From Silene conica (Eukaryota; Streptophyta; Magnoliopsida; Caryophyllales; Caryophyllaceae), in the NCBI GenBank assembly GCA_029255685.2, contig CM055317.2, positions 76,187,460 through 76,251,459 of the forward strand: DNA of 64,000 nucleotides, given 5' to 3'. Below are positions 38,481 through 55,722 of this stretch, piece by piece. A model generated the notes under the pieces. The model saw nothing but the letters and a program-made list of their open reading frames with translations, did not search any database and was not told the DNA's origin. The translations under genes and the position numbers were made by a program. The stretch's first letter is position 1, and every line of letters begins with the position of its first letter.

Positions 38481-38931
38481 TAGACATGGCAAACAAACCG
38501 GGTCGTGTCGGGTTCGTGTTCGTGTCACATGTAAACGGGTCACAAAACCTCCAACCCAAAAACCCGACCCAATTAAATTTCGTGTCGTGTTCGTGTCGAC
38601 CAACTTAGATAAATGGGTTAGCAAGCCTCAACCCTAACCCGTTAATTTCGTGTCGGGTTCATGTCGTGTTTTCGTGTCATGTCCATATTTGAAAAGTTTA
38701 ACTATATTTATGTGATGGAGGATAAAAAAATTAGGATTAATTTAGTAAATAGGTGATTCGTGTCGGGTTCGTGTTTAAAGAGCTCAACCCAAACCCGACC
38801 CAATTAAATATCGTGTCGTGTTCGTGTCGACCCACTTACATAAATGGGTCATTAAGCCTCAACCCAAACCCATTAATTTCGTGTCGGGTTCGTGTCGTGT
38901 TTTCGTGTCGTGTCATTAATTGCCAGCCCTA
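38481..38931. mobile_element. hAT-type element filled with CGTGTCGGGTTCGTGT words
   Basis: Perfect 8-bp target duplication attatagt at 38473-38480 and 38932-38939. The ends are TAGACATGGCAA and the complement of TAGGGCTGGCAA (imperfect inverted repeat). Both halves are reiterations of 'cgtgtcgggttcgtgtcgtg' and 'caacccaaacccgaccc' around an AT-rich centre. No transposase ORF. Confidence 0.85.
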
Positions 38932-39837
38932 ATTATAGTGGATGTATTTTTTCGTACTTTATTTTATTGTTATTGTAATTGCAATTTATAATTGTAGTAA
39001 AAATTTGGACTGAATTTTTAATAGTTGATTTAATATACTGTTATTTAATAGTAAAACTTGGGCTGAATTATTTACGTTTTAAGATATTCATTATTTGTTA
39101 TTATTCACTAATATTTACGTGTAGAAAATATAAACGTAAACATTTACGTCTAAAACTTAAACATAGAGATTTTTTAGCAATTAATTACTTTTTTTTTCTG
39201 TGGGTCCCGCATTAATTAAAATAAGTAAAATAAAAAAATATGAGTGTGATGATGTGGCTTAAGGAGAATGTTTGAAATGTTTTTGGTTTTATATAGATAA
39301 GATTAAATTTACGTTAATATATTTCATACACTTTTTTACAAAAATGTGGCTGTAAAATAAAAATTAAATGAACATACGTCTGATAATGTATACTTTTATT
39401 AATAATCAATTAATCACGCAAAAAATGTTTTAATAATGTTTCAAATTTTGTATGTTCGGTTTATTATTGTTGTAAATTGTTATTAATTATAATATTTTAA
39501 TCATCTAAATAAATTGTGGTTTAATTATCACAACATCTATTTCTAATTAATTGATGTATATAAAAATGTGCGTAATGTTTCGTAATCTACGATTTTAGAC
39601 ATTTATTTGGAATACGTAGAATATTAAGCGGTTATTGTGCAGAGAAATCATAAGTTATTGTGCGGGACCCACCTGAGTGATTTAAGAAAAAAAAAATAGA
39701 AGTTGGATGTATGACGTGGCGCAACCACAACCTGATAAATGTTTCAGAATTTATATAGATTAGATTTATTCCATTTAAGTATTTGAGACAACCTTTTTAA
39801 CTTTTTATATGCATTTTTTATTTGTCTTATTCATACT

Positions 39838-40292
39838 ACATTGTTGTTAAAATCGCGATCTGGATCGTAGGATCGTACGATCCTACGATCCAAAACGTGG
39901 AAAACGATTCAAATCGTCGTAGGATCGTTTTGGCGGTAGGATCGGTATAGGATCGGTCAGGATCGGTCAGGATCGTACAGGATCGGTCATGATCGATGGT
40001 AGGATCGTTCAGGATCGTAAAATGTTTATTTGTGTTATAAATGTGTGAGTTTGTTGTTTTTCTATACTTATAGCTCTTAATTAAAGGTATATGCAATATG
40101 TTAATATGATTATTACAATTTTCATGTCATTTAATTAACTTTTAACATTATACATCACAAATTATACCAAATTTTGTGCATAAACTTGTTTATCTAAGCT
40201 ATCTGTAGGATCTTACGATCCTACGATTCGATCCTGCGATCCGATCCTACCACCCCTCTTCGATCCAAACTAGGATCCCGATCCTGACAACA
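39838..40292. repeat. Element with reiterated 'aggatcg' words
   Basis: The ends 'tgttgttaaaatcgcgatc' and 'ggatcccgatcctgacaaca' are imperfect inverted repeats, with many 'taggatcg', 'ggatcggtca' and 'cgatcctacgatcc' words near both ends and an AT-rich centre. It looks like a MITE, but I could not identify a convincing target duplication, so the family is open. Confidence 0.6.
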
Positions 40293-40771
40293 TTTATTAC
40301 TACTTAATATGTCTTAAACTTAAATAAGTATACTATCTTACACAAAAAATTGTCTCATATTAAATTTCCATTTTATTGTGGCAATAACATCATTCTCAAA
40401 TACTGTTTTACAAGATATTTGCATCAATTTGTGGTACATAACTTTATCAAATAAATTATGTTTATGATTCATATAAACAATTTAAAAAGTTTTTCTACAG
40501 TCCTATTTTTTCGAGTGAAAAGAACTGAATTGAATTAAACTGAGTTGAATTGGAGGGAGTGGTGTTGATTTGAACTAGATCTTGTTAAAGTAAAAGTTAA
40601 TTTGTCAAAAGATTAACTAAACCGAGCTAAAAACGAAGTGAATAAAGTTGAGTTGAACTGAAATAACCTCAAATTAAGTTAGAAAAAAATAAAGCCTAAA
40701 TTATACTATGGTCACGTCATAATTGATTGTTTACTTTTTTTTTTGGTCATTTTACTTGTATTATGTTTATC

Positions 40772-41520
40772 GGCGAAAGTAGCAAATTGCCCCCATATGT
40801 TTGATGTTATGTGCAATTTGCCCCCATAAGTTTCAATATGTGCAAATTAGTCACATATGTTTTAGTTTATGTGCAAATCAACCCAATTCTAATTTTCCGA
40901 CTTACCTACACTTGAAAAATCTGCTAACCACATGACAAAAAAAAAAAAAAATAAAATAAAATATGTAACCTGAAAAATTAAACGACAAAAGGATTTTCAT
41001 TCATTATACCGTAGTGAGCTTTTTTACTTTTTTCCTTCTCATGTATTTCTTCCACAATTACTTTTTGTGATTTTTGTTGAACTATTTTAATCCCCAAATA
41101 CTTATTTTGAAGAACTATGAAGAACTAACAAATAATTACATAATTAATTTTATACAAAAGAAAAAAATAAAATAAAAAAGACTAACTAGTAACCATAGAT
41201 GAATGTTGAATTATCATAGTACATGCTCAAGTTTTTGAGGAAGAGAGAGTCAAAAATGGAGTTAGATAGAAAAATTGAGCTACATCAGTATGAGGTGATT
41301 AAATTAGGTGAGATTTTATTACATTAATGATTTTATTTTTATTTTATTATATTTTTCGTCATTATGTTGGTAGGTTTCCGTGCGTAAATATGTCAGAAAA
41401 TTAGAATCGGGTTGATTTGCACATAAACTAAAACATATGGGACTAATTTGCACATGTTGAAACTTATGGGGAAAATTGCGCATAACATCAAACATATGGG
41501 GGCAATTTGCTACTTTCGCC
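40772..41520. mobile_element. Mutator-like MITE (749 bp, ~130-bp inverted ends)
   Basis: Long terminal inverted repeats, GGCGAAAGTAGCAAATTGCC and complement, extend about 130 bp on each side ('caaattagtcacatatgttt' against 'aaacatatgggactaatttg'). A perfect 10-bp target duplication tatgtttatc lies at 40762-40771 and 41521-41530. Long inverted ends with a 9-10-bp duplication are typical of Mutator-like elements. No transposase ORF. Confidence 0.85.
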
Positions 41521-41530
41521 TATGTTTATC

Positions 41531-42481
41531 TTTGATGATCTATTTTCAATAACGAAGACATCTGCAGCTGTTAGAGCACTGGAGTGGGTAAACTCCCGAG
41601 TATAATTCAGTTCACTTTCTTTTGGCGACTCCTGTAAAGTTATTACATGTAAAGGTCTCTTGCATTAAATGAAGAAGTGAGAGTAATTTACTTTATAAAC
41701 CAAAGAAACGCTCCACATACGGTTAATTGGTTTTGAGATTGATAATTTCCTTAGACTTATAAATTGAACATTCTCCTCTCCTCAATGAGTTGCCTAGGTG
41801 TTCGTGTGAAATTTAATATGATATCACGCTATCAGTTTTCATGGTTGTTTCACACTCTCATCTGAGCTATGAGGCAAAAGTGAGACATTATTTGATGAGT
41901 TCGAAAAAAGTTGCTATCCTCGCTCGTGAAATATTGGCCTGTTCGAAAAGCGACGACGTTCTCACGGACTACCCCACGTACGCATTGACAACTGAGTTTT
42001 GGGATGAAACCTCCTTAAATTTACAAATGAATACTCGATCTCTCCTAAAGTGGCAAGATTGAACTAACCCAAATAATCTTTTTTTTACCCGAATTCAAGA
42101 CCCAAGCTTGACCCATAATAATTCAAACTCAACTTGGTTAACCTGTTTACTAAATTTACTCTCTCTTTAATAAACACGACTCACCCCCATGTGCGAATAA
42201 ATAATTAGAATCTGGCAACGATATGCTATAAATATTTGATCATTCATCCACCTATTATTCCATTGACCTTCATTTTTTAAGACTATTTAAGTTTAATTAT
42301 TATTGTCTAATAACGATTTTTCATTCTCTCTTGTTAATTCATATGTCAATTAAAAATAAACAAATAATTAAAATTATGACAACTATCTTGAAACAATGTG
42401 ACACTCGTTTCGTTTATGATTTAGGAACAACTGAATTAGATATATATTTTTTTACAGTGATAAAGAAAGAAGATACGGATA
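41531..42481. other. Intergenic, no gene
   Basis: No supported gene. A 73-codon ORF at 41841-42062 has no recognisable domain, no visible partner exons and ordinary AT-rich surroundings, so I do not call it. Confidence 0.35.
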
Positions 42482-42489
42482 GTAGGGGG

Positions 42490-43122
42490 TAGGGATGGCA
42501 ATGGGTAGGGTCTGGGTAGGGTCCGGCAAGACCTGACCCAACCCGAAGTAAAAAACCTTAAACCCATACCCGACCCAGACCTAAAGGGTCTGAAATTATT
42601 GGTCTCCTACCCGACCCTAATGGGTCTGGGTCCGGGTAGGGTTTACCCTAGGGTACAATTTTTCTTAACGAGTCATTCAATAAAATGTACCAAAGTTCGA
42701 ATTAAATTACAAAGTTTTGATTAAAATATTACAAAGTATTGGTTATTTGGATCATTACCCGTACCCGACCCTAAATTATATCATTTACCGTACCCAAACT
42801 CATCATTTTCATCAATTTCCTCGTTATTATTAATGGTTATTTGTATATGCGTATAGTATATTAATGATAATTAATAAGGGTCATCTGTTTGTGTGTATTA
42901 TTTGGGTTATTGTTCGTACGTGTGTTTTTTCTTTTTCTTTTTTTTAATAAATATAAGGGTCTAAGGGTCAAGTAGGGTCCCAAAACCAAGATCTGAATCC
43001 GGACCCGAAGTGTCTATATACGACCTATACCCGAGTGGGTCTCAAAAGTTGAGACTCATCCCGATCTGTTAGGGTCTGACCCTAAGAATTTGGGTTGGGT
43101 ATCCTACCCACTTACATCCCTA
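42490..43122. mobile_element. hAT-type element filled with GGGTAGGGTC words
   Basis: Perfect 8-bp target duplication gtaggggg at 42482-42489 and 43123-43130. The terminal inverted repeats are TAGGGATGGCAATGGGTAGG and TAGGGATGTAAGTGGGTAGG. Both ends are composed of 'gggtctgggtagggtc' and 'acccgaccct' words around an AT-rich centre. No transposase. Confidence 0.88.
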
Positions 43123-43130
43123 GTAGGGGG

Positions 43131-45061
43131 CGAGAAAGGCACAAGTAATTTGCAAGGAAAAAGTCTAATAAAATGCCCAAATGGGAAAATGGGATGGTGT
43201 AGCAACTCGATTGATTGAAAAGGTAAGAGACTCCTAAAAGACGACAATAAGACGTTTTTGCAACAATTTGTTTTTGAAGTTCAATTTGTTCCACGGCATT
43301 CCACCAATCAAATGTTGCAACTTTGTGTTATTAACTCTTTAATTCTCAAAGGCCATTCTTTATTGGTTTTGGATACATACATTATTAAGCCAAAAGCCAA
43401 AAGCCAAACGATTAAAACACTCACATGCTCCAATTACTCCTATACCACAAATTCTACAATAAGACGGTCACATGCTCTTATTATTCATATATTACAAATT
43501 CTACAATAAGACGGTCTCACATCATGAGATCATCTGTTTTTATAATAAGTTTCTCATTTAATGCAAATAAATAAACCAGTTGTACGTGTGAAACTGCCTC
43601 ATACAATAATTACTGCTCCTATACACATATAGTCGTGGTTTTTAACAAAATTGTGGGTCCATTGACTAAGCTATTAATTTGCCACAAAATAAGTATTTTA
43701 CACGGTTATTTTTCGTCTGAAATTTCAGACAAATATATGTGACAATTTTATGGTAAAATTTAACCACGATGATATTGCTGGTAACTTGTTTTTCAATAGT
43801 GGTTACATTTCACGGTAAAATGGTTACAAAATCTCGTCTTATTGTTTCAAACCAAAATAGTTCATCTAAAGCGCTACACGATGATCAAATTTAGTAATTA
43901 ATTCAAGTTTTGTTATTTTGGGTTGAAATTAGATCTATTATATTTATAAGAGGCACGAATGTTGAAATTGATTTGGCTCTTTCCAACAATTTGGGTCACC
44001 ATCAGGAGCAAAGGCACGCAATAATAAGGGGTTGTCATTGCTACCCCAAATCCTAAAAACTTAATTACAACGGCTGATTTTTGGAATACTTGTGGAAAAT
44101 ATACATACATTTTATTGAATTAAATGGATTACGAAAATGATTTAAATACATTTTAACCTGATCACAATCATGCATCGATCTTGATTAAGACGATTCGTAG
44201 TGTATACCATAAGGATGGCCATGGCCTCGTCTAGCTGGGGTAAACCTAGACATACGCCCTTGCTCAGGGGAATAAGCTTTAGCCACCACTCTTATCAAAA
44301 ATGGTGGCTTACAATACCACCATCCCACCACCATTGGACTTGCCTCTAGTTGTTACGGCAGCAACTTTACTCCGCCTCGTTAATTATATGGAACTATCAA
44401 TAAGATTGATGGATTATACAACTTACAGAAAGAGTTCATTGTCATCATTCGATGAAAATAGTCCGTAGCTTGTTCCCAACAGTCGGTAAATATCTCGCGT
44501 CCACCTCCGTTGGCCTTCGGCCGCTGCCCTCCTCTCAACCAGCTCGTTCCCAACCCTCATAGGCCTCGACAAACCGCACCAACCCTCCTTTCAAAGGAAG
44601 GTGTCGATGGTGCCATAGCTAGAGGTGTTCACTCATCCGGAACGCTAGGATTGATTTGAGGGAATGTAATGGTAAATACTGCATAATAAACACTAGGATT
44701 GATTTGAATTCTGGGATTTTGTTTGCCAGAATAGACTTATAGAAGTAATCCTAATATGGTTCCAAAAATTATGATACAGTTGTGTTTGATTGAGCGTCTT
44801 GACAATACTCGAGAGACGGTTTCCTTGAACTATGAGAACAAAATTGACAAAATTTCATCCAGGTATTTACAATGATAGGTTCAATATTTACAAAAACTAG
44901 GAAAGCTTTTTATGGGAGGGAGCACGCCCTCAAAACTAAACAAATTTCGACGAGGAATCATGAACTAATTCTACTATCTTAAGAACGTAAAGATTGCTCC
45001 AAACACCTTGTACATTAGCAAATAATCTAACCTCCTCCCTGTTTGATACTACAAAGATGAG
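43131..45061. other. Intergenic DNA downstream of LCB2
   Basis: No gene. A 47-48-bp tandem duplication ending 'acaaattctacaataagacg' (plus 'gtc') lies at about 43440-43523. GC-richer DNA at 44210-44620 ('ccatggcctcgtctagctgg', 'ggtggcttacaataccacc') shows no ORF or motif I recognise. The last ~100 bp is probably the LCB2 3' untranslated region. Confidence 0.4.
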
Positions 45062-50977
<5,916 letters not shown>

Positions 50978-51200
50978 TTTTAAATTCTTTAACCCTAACT
51001 ACTTTCTATTTTAATTAAATTAAATTAAATTGAATTGAATTAATTATGTGATGATAATTAATAATAGAGAAGATCTGAGAGTGATAATTGGGATCTGAGA
51101 AACTGGAATTATTCCAGGATTTGATAATGAAGATGAACGGGAGAGGGAATTGTGGAAGAAGAAGAGGAGGAGGAAGAAAGACAACGAATGAATGAATGAT
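50978..51200 (-). promoter_or_regulatory. LCB2 5' leader and proximal promoter
   Basis: On the coding strand this reads as a CT-rich stretch (about 51125-51185, 'ctttcttcctcctcctcttc') followed by AT-rich 'aattcaattcaatttaattt' just before the ATG. Pyrimidine-rich leaders are common in plant housekeeping genes. No convincing TATA box was found, so the exact transcription start is unknown. Confidence 0.45.
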
Positions 51201-52068
51201 GGATGAATGGTCAAGTTTGCTGGCGGACCAAATGCTTGACCGGAAAATTATTGAGTGGACCTATCCTATCCGGATACACAAATTCTCAATTACGGTAATA
51301 TTCGTCGCAAATTTGTGACGTATCAAATAAAATTCATTTGAAGAAATAAAAGCAAGCCATTTGTGATTTTGTATGCACGTTTATTTTTGTCTTATTTAAA
51401 CAACTGGGTGTACTTAATTACTTCACTCGTCGCAAACTTGTGATAAATATACCGTCATAAAAGAAACCTATTAATCCGGGTAACCACATTATTCAATTTT
51501 CAATGTTCCTTTTCATAAATCACCGTCAATTGGAGACATATCCTTTTTAATTCTTAATTTTAACACGGATACAATATTATGGATAAAATAAAAAAAAATA
51601 ATGCATTAAAATTAGTGAGTGGAGATAACTCTTAGTTTAATGATTAAAACAAATGTATCATGATAATAAATCACGGCTTTGAATGCTCCTCCCCATAATA
51701 CTAGGGTTGGTTAAAAGTGCAGGACGGCCCGCCACTCGCATTAATTTGACCCGGCCCGGTCTGTTTTTGGGCCACCCAAACCATGTCTGACCCGAATCAG
51801 TCATAGGCCCGCCTAATCATGCTCCTCGATAGGGATGTCATTGGGACGGGGTGGTGCTGGATATAGGTTCCCCCGTACCCGTACCCATCAAGAAAAGCTC
51901 ATACCCATCCCCGCCCCACTACCCATGCGCGGGTACAAGTTTCTAAAACCATCCCCGCCCCACCTACCCATTAACCCGGTATACCATAAATTTTTCCAAT
52001 CTTTTTTCATACAAGTTGGTTAATCACTATTAATTTCTATTTTCAGGAGTTTGTTTATATACTTATAG
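51201..52068. other. Intergenic with two partial hAT-like ends
   Basis: No gene. At about 51703 'ctagggttggttaaaagtgc' begins a block of 'gacccggcccgg' words. At 51830 'tagggatgtcattgggacgg' begins a block of 'cccgtacccatc' words ending near 51980. These resemble the left halves of the hAT-type elements seen at 42490 and 8810, but no right ends or target duplications were found, so both look truncated or nested. Confidence 0.5.
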
Positions 52069-52259
52069 TTTTTTTTTTGCAAGAAAGTACATCCTAGTTT
52101 TATTCATCTATTATGGGAACAAAATAGGAATAAATCTTACAAAAAAAGAAGCCAACAAACAACAAACATCAAACATAGCTAGTTTGCAAGTGATCCACAA
52201 TTGCCCTTTCATGCAACTTGTGGATAAAAAAGGTACGGACTCCCACCAGAAATTGAATG
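52069..52259 (-). mobile_element. LINE 3' end with poly(A), left fragment
   Basis: The minus strand reads through a short open frame ending in TGA at 52169-52171, then an untranslated tail and a poly(A) run (poly-T on plus at 52069-52078). This is the 3' end of a non-LTR retrotransposon. The frame continues in the fragment at 56663-56860. The interruption is the LTR-type element at 52260-56657, flanked by the 5-bp duplication gaatg. Confidence 0.7.
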
Positions 52260-52808
52260 TGTAAAACCCCTCGCGAAAGCGGAAATATAAAACATACAAA
52301 GTACTAAAAATGCAGCGAAATTAAAACTTTTAAAACATAAACATCATGCGAGGTGAATTAAACTGAAACTGAAACTTATATAAACAAAAGATAAGTATGA
52401 CAGTTCTAAGTACGGAAAACCAAATATATACATAGCCTGGGATGAAACATCCCTACAGGCACCAAAAGATAACAACTGTATCAAACTAGAGTCTAGCTAC
52501 TCGAAAGTGTAAGTCATATGATGACAAGTGGATCATCACTCGGTAGCTCTCATCCAACCCTGTCCAACCTGCATGTACCTACATACATGAAAACATGTAC
52601 GCCACAATCAGTGGGGAGTGACTAGAGTTCTCCTAGCCACCTTTTGTAACGACACGTAACAAGCAATACAAACAGAACACTCCAACATATATAAACATGT
52701 GAAGTATAACAATATCTCAATAACTGATCACCAACTATCATGCAATCACTAATGCACGACTCTCAACCAACTTCGGAAACTATTTGGAAGGAGAGTCGGT
52801 TTCCCTAC

Positions 52809-54291
52809 TGAAGAGTCTATTGACCTAGATATACTCAAGAAGGGGGGGTTGAATTGAGTATGCCAACTTTTTCGATTCTTCTTCGATGTATGTTGATGAC
52901 GCGTGGTAATAGCAAGTAACAAGTAAGAACAATAAAGTGAAGGAGACACGATCTTTTGAAGTGGTTCAGTTTCACACTTTGAAACCTACGTCCACTATTC
53001 TTGATTAATAAAATTAGTACCTTCTCCGGATTACAATTTTATCAACCCACTCGTACAACTTTGATATTAGTTGTAACTCAATCTAGATACCGTAAAATAT
53101 CTAGAAATACTTGCTTACAATGTGTACCGTTAAATACTCGAAACTATCTTAAGTAAGTAAGATAAACTTTTAACAACTTCTTGTATTGATGATCTTGAAT
53201 GTATGAAATTATTCTTCAATGCTTGTAGTCTTGTATACGAGATTTGACAATGATTGCACGAATATCGAGACGCGTGAGAGACTACGTCCGTTTTTTATTC
53301 TTGAATTGCGTGAGGCTCGTATATGTTATCTACTTTAGGCGTGTGATTATTGAGGTATATATACTAATTTAGATCTAGGTTGAATCCTAGATAGTTTAGA
53401 AATATTACTTTATCTAGAATACTAATTCTAGGTAATATTTAAAACTTAATCTTATTTAGTTTAGGAAGGATTCAAATAAGATAATATTATATTTAAGATA
53501 TAAGATAATATTTCTACAATCCTTTTGGATTTAGGAAATATCTTATACTATTAAAATATAGAATCCTACTTTGAATCAATTCCTAATTCTTGTCGATAAT
53601 ATAATAAATTATATTTAACCAAATCCTAGTCAATCTTGATAGTAAATTAAATAAACAAGTTTATTTATTTAATTAACCATAGAGATAATATGAAACGTAT
53701 TAGGACTCGTATAGGAAAACGAGAAGCATATCCCTACACGCACGATTCCCAATGCTCGTCTCATACACACGTTTTTCAAGACATATTCTTAAAACACGTT
53801 TTCCTAGGAACTTGAATTTGACAATAACGGTTAAAATAAAATCCTTAGCATTTTAGAATTAATATTTATCTCATAAGATAAAATATTTAAATTCTTGTTA
53901 ACTAAAGAATATTTCTATTTAAAAACCGTTTATAAGATTACTAAATTAATATATAATAAAATATTACTAGCACGCATAAATCTTCATGCCTTGACTTATT
54001 CCACGCAAACCTCATTTCTTCAATAGTTATAGGAATGATTTATAACTTAAGAATTCTTGATATTGTAATAAAACTTGTGTCTTGTAAATCTCCAAAAAGA
54101 CTTGACACTTAACATGAGCTTGACCTTTCTTCAATTCTTCGATTGAATTATTCTTTATTAAACTACGATCGTCGCTCTAGAATTAACTGTACACTTAAAC
54201 GCACGATTACACGCATATGCATATAAAACATAATTACTTAGACTTGTCATTATTAAAACATAAAACAATATATAGAATATATTACTTAACA
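52809..54291 (-). mobile_element. Solo LTR of a Ty1/copia element (1483 bp)
   Basis: Begins TGAAGAGTCTATTGA and ends TTAACA on the plus strand, flanked by the perfect 5-bp target duplication cctac at 52804-52808 and 54292-54296. It is the same LTR family as 56861-58341: both share the first ~230 bp with 'atactcaagaagggggggtt', 'gaagtggttcag' and 'acctacgtccactattct', and similar AT-rich tails. No internal region is left, so it is a solo LTR from LTR-LTR recombination. It is clearly diverged from the other copy. Confidence 0.88.
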
Positions 54292-54485
54292 CCTACCGGT
54301 TGCCCGGTCGGGGGGTCTTTCAATCCAAACCATTTACGAAACTGACTTAAGAGTCATCCAATGCCTTGGATGAACAACAACAAGTCAAAACATCCATAAC
54401 ATCAATATCAACATCTATATCCTCAATACCAATATCTCTATCTGACACCGTACCAACTAAAGGCAAGCAGATAAAACTCAGCAAG

Positions 54486-55040
54486 TATAAGGTTCAGCGG
54501 TCAACTTAAGACATAGCCTACATACCAATCATTCAGCAAGTGTAAAGGTTCAACGGTCAACTTAAGACATAACCTAGACACCAAAACATTCAGCAAGCAA
54601 GGACTTAGAGGCCAACTTAAGGCATAGACCCGCCAATCAGCAAGACACTAGACTCAGAGGCCGACTTAAGGCACAGACTAACACCCAAAAGTAAAGGACT
54701 CAGAGGCCAGCTTAAGGCATGTCCCTTCACTACATCACAAGATACTAGACTCAGAGGCCAGCTTAAGGCATGTCCTAGCATCAAACATCTGCACTCCGGG
54801 CAAGGTGTCAGTTCCTTAGCTATCCCGTTGTGCAGCTGCTCTACTCGTCAGACTCAAAGGCCAACTTAAGGCATGTTCCAACGCGATCACAATCAAACAT
54901 GTCTGGACTCAGAGGCCAGCTTAAGGCATGTCCCAGACACGACAAACATACACATATAGGGCTCAGAGGCCAGCTTAAGGCATATCCCCATATATGACAA
55001 ACAACTCACGTATTAAGTTCAGAGGCTAGCTTAAGGCATA
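54486..55040. repeat. Tandem repeat 'gaggccagcttaaggcat', ~10 copies
   Basis: About ten copies of a 44-60-bp unit whose conserved core is 'ctcagaggccagcttaaggc' followed by 'atgtcc', e.g. at about 54604, 54697, 54741, 54903, 54959 and 55018. The first two copies are diverged ('ggttcagcggtcaacttaag'). The spacer between cores varies in length and sequence. It lies inside the LTR-type element at 52260-56657. Confidence 0.85.
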
Positions 55041-55330
55041 ACTTAATACGCATCAATACAATATCATCAAAGTCTATGAACTAAACTATAGTTCTACTTC
55101 TTAACTTCTAATCAACACTTAATTGACCCCGGGAACTAAGTTGAGGGAAAGCCGGTTTCCCTTTCGGTTACCCGACCGGGGGGTCTCTATCCTCTCTCCA
55201 TTCCCGAACCCAATATAGTGTCGCCCATCCTCCGGGGACCTCAAACACACATCAAAGGTACAAGAACAAGTTTCAATCAAAACCGAATAAGCATTTGAAA
55301 GTTATAAACAAAACAATGGGAACAGGGGCT

Positions 55331-55722
55331 CTCAGCCGGTCCCAGACCGTCTGCCGGTCCACCGGCTGGGAGTCCCTTCCCATGCCTAATCAACCGTCTG
55401 AAAAACAAGAGAAGAGGCTCTCAGCCGGTGGACCGTCCGCCGGCCAGCCGGCTGGGAGTCCCTTCCCCAAAGCCAAATTTCAAACTTTAAGAATGAGGAG
55501 TGACTCTCAGCCGGTGTACCGGCTGCCGGCCTGCCGGCTGGGAGTCACTTCCCATGCCTTTTCCAAAACTTGAAAACCACCATGAAGGATCCTGAGCCGG
55601 TCGACCGGCGGCCGACTGACAGGCTCAGAAACCTTTCTCTGATTTCTGAACTTTCAAAAGACGACACCCAGACTCTGAGCCGGCCGACCGGCTGCCGGTC
55701 AGCCTGCCGGCTCAGAGGCCGC
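55331..55722. repeat. Five GC-rich imperfect palindromes, ~86-bp period
   Basis: Units beginning 'ctcagccggt' at 55331, 55420 and 55506, and 'ctgagccgg' at 55592 and 55675 (spacing 89, 86, 86, 83 bp). Each closes with an inverted 'accggctgggag' or 'gccggctcag', so each can fold on itself. The 'ccggc' word recurs two to four times per unit. The spacers are unrelated AT-richer sequence with 'cttcccatgcct'-like segments. It lies within the LTR-type element. Confidence 0.8.

Larger units (their letters stand above)
36799..39764 (-). mobile_element. Helitron H3 (2.97 kb with nested elements)
   Basis: The minus-strand 5' end is TCTAATCTATATAAATTCTG at 39764, after an A. The 3' end is hairpin CCCGTGCAAATTGCACGGG, then 'tttaaaactag' ending at 36799, then T. 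The 5' 200 bp matches Helitron H5. A similar unoccupied sequence at 36730 ('gtaaaattcattccattt') shows the A|T insertion point directly. H2 (36894-37731) and a hAT-type element (38481-38931) are nested inside. A further 5'-terminus-like sequence ('tatagataaga') at about 39286-39299 suggests another partial Helitron. Confidence 0.7.

Noticed and set aside
39838-40292. Satellite of 'ggatcg' units
   Set aside because: The words are irregularly spaced and concentrated at two inverted ends around an AT-rich core, which fits a MITE better than a tandem satellite.
44210-44620. Decayed gene in a GC-richer patch
   Set aside because: No ORF, motif or splice structure could be recognised on either strand.
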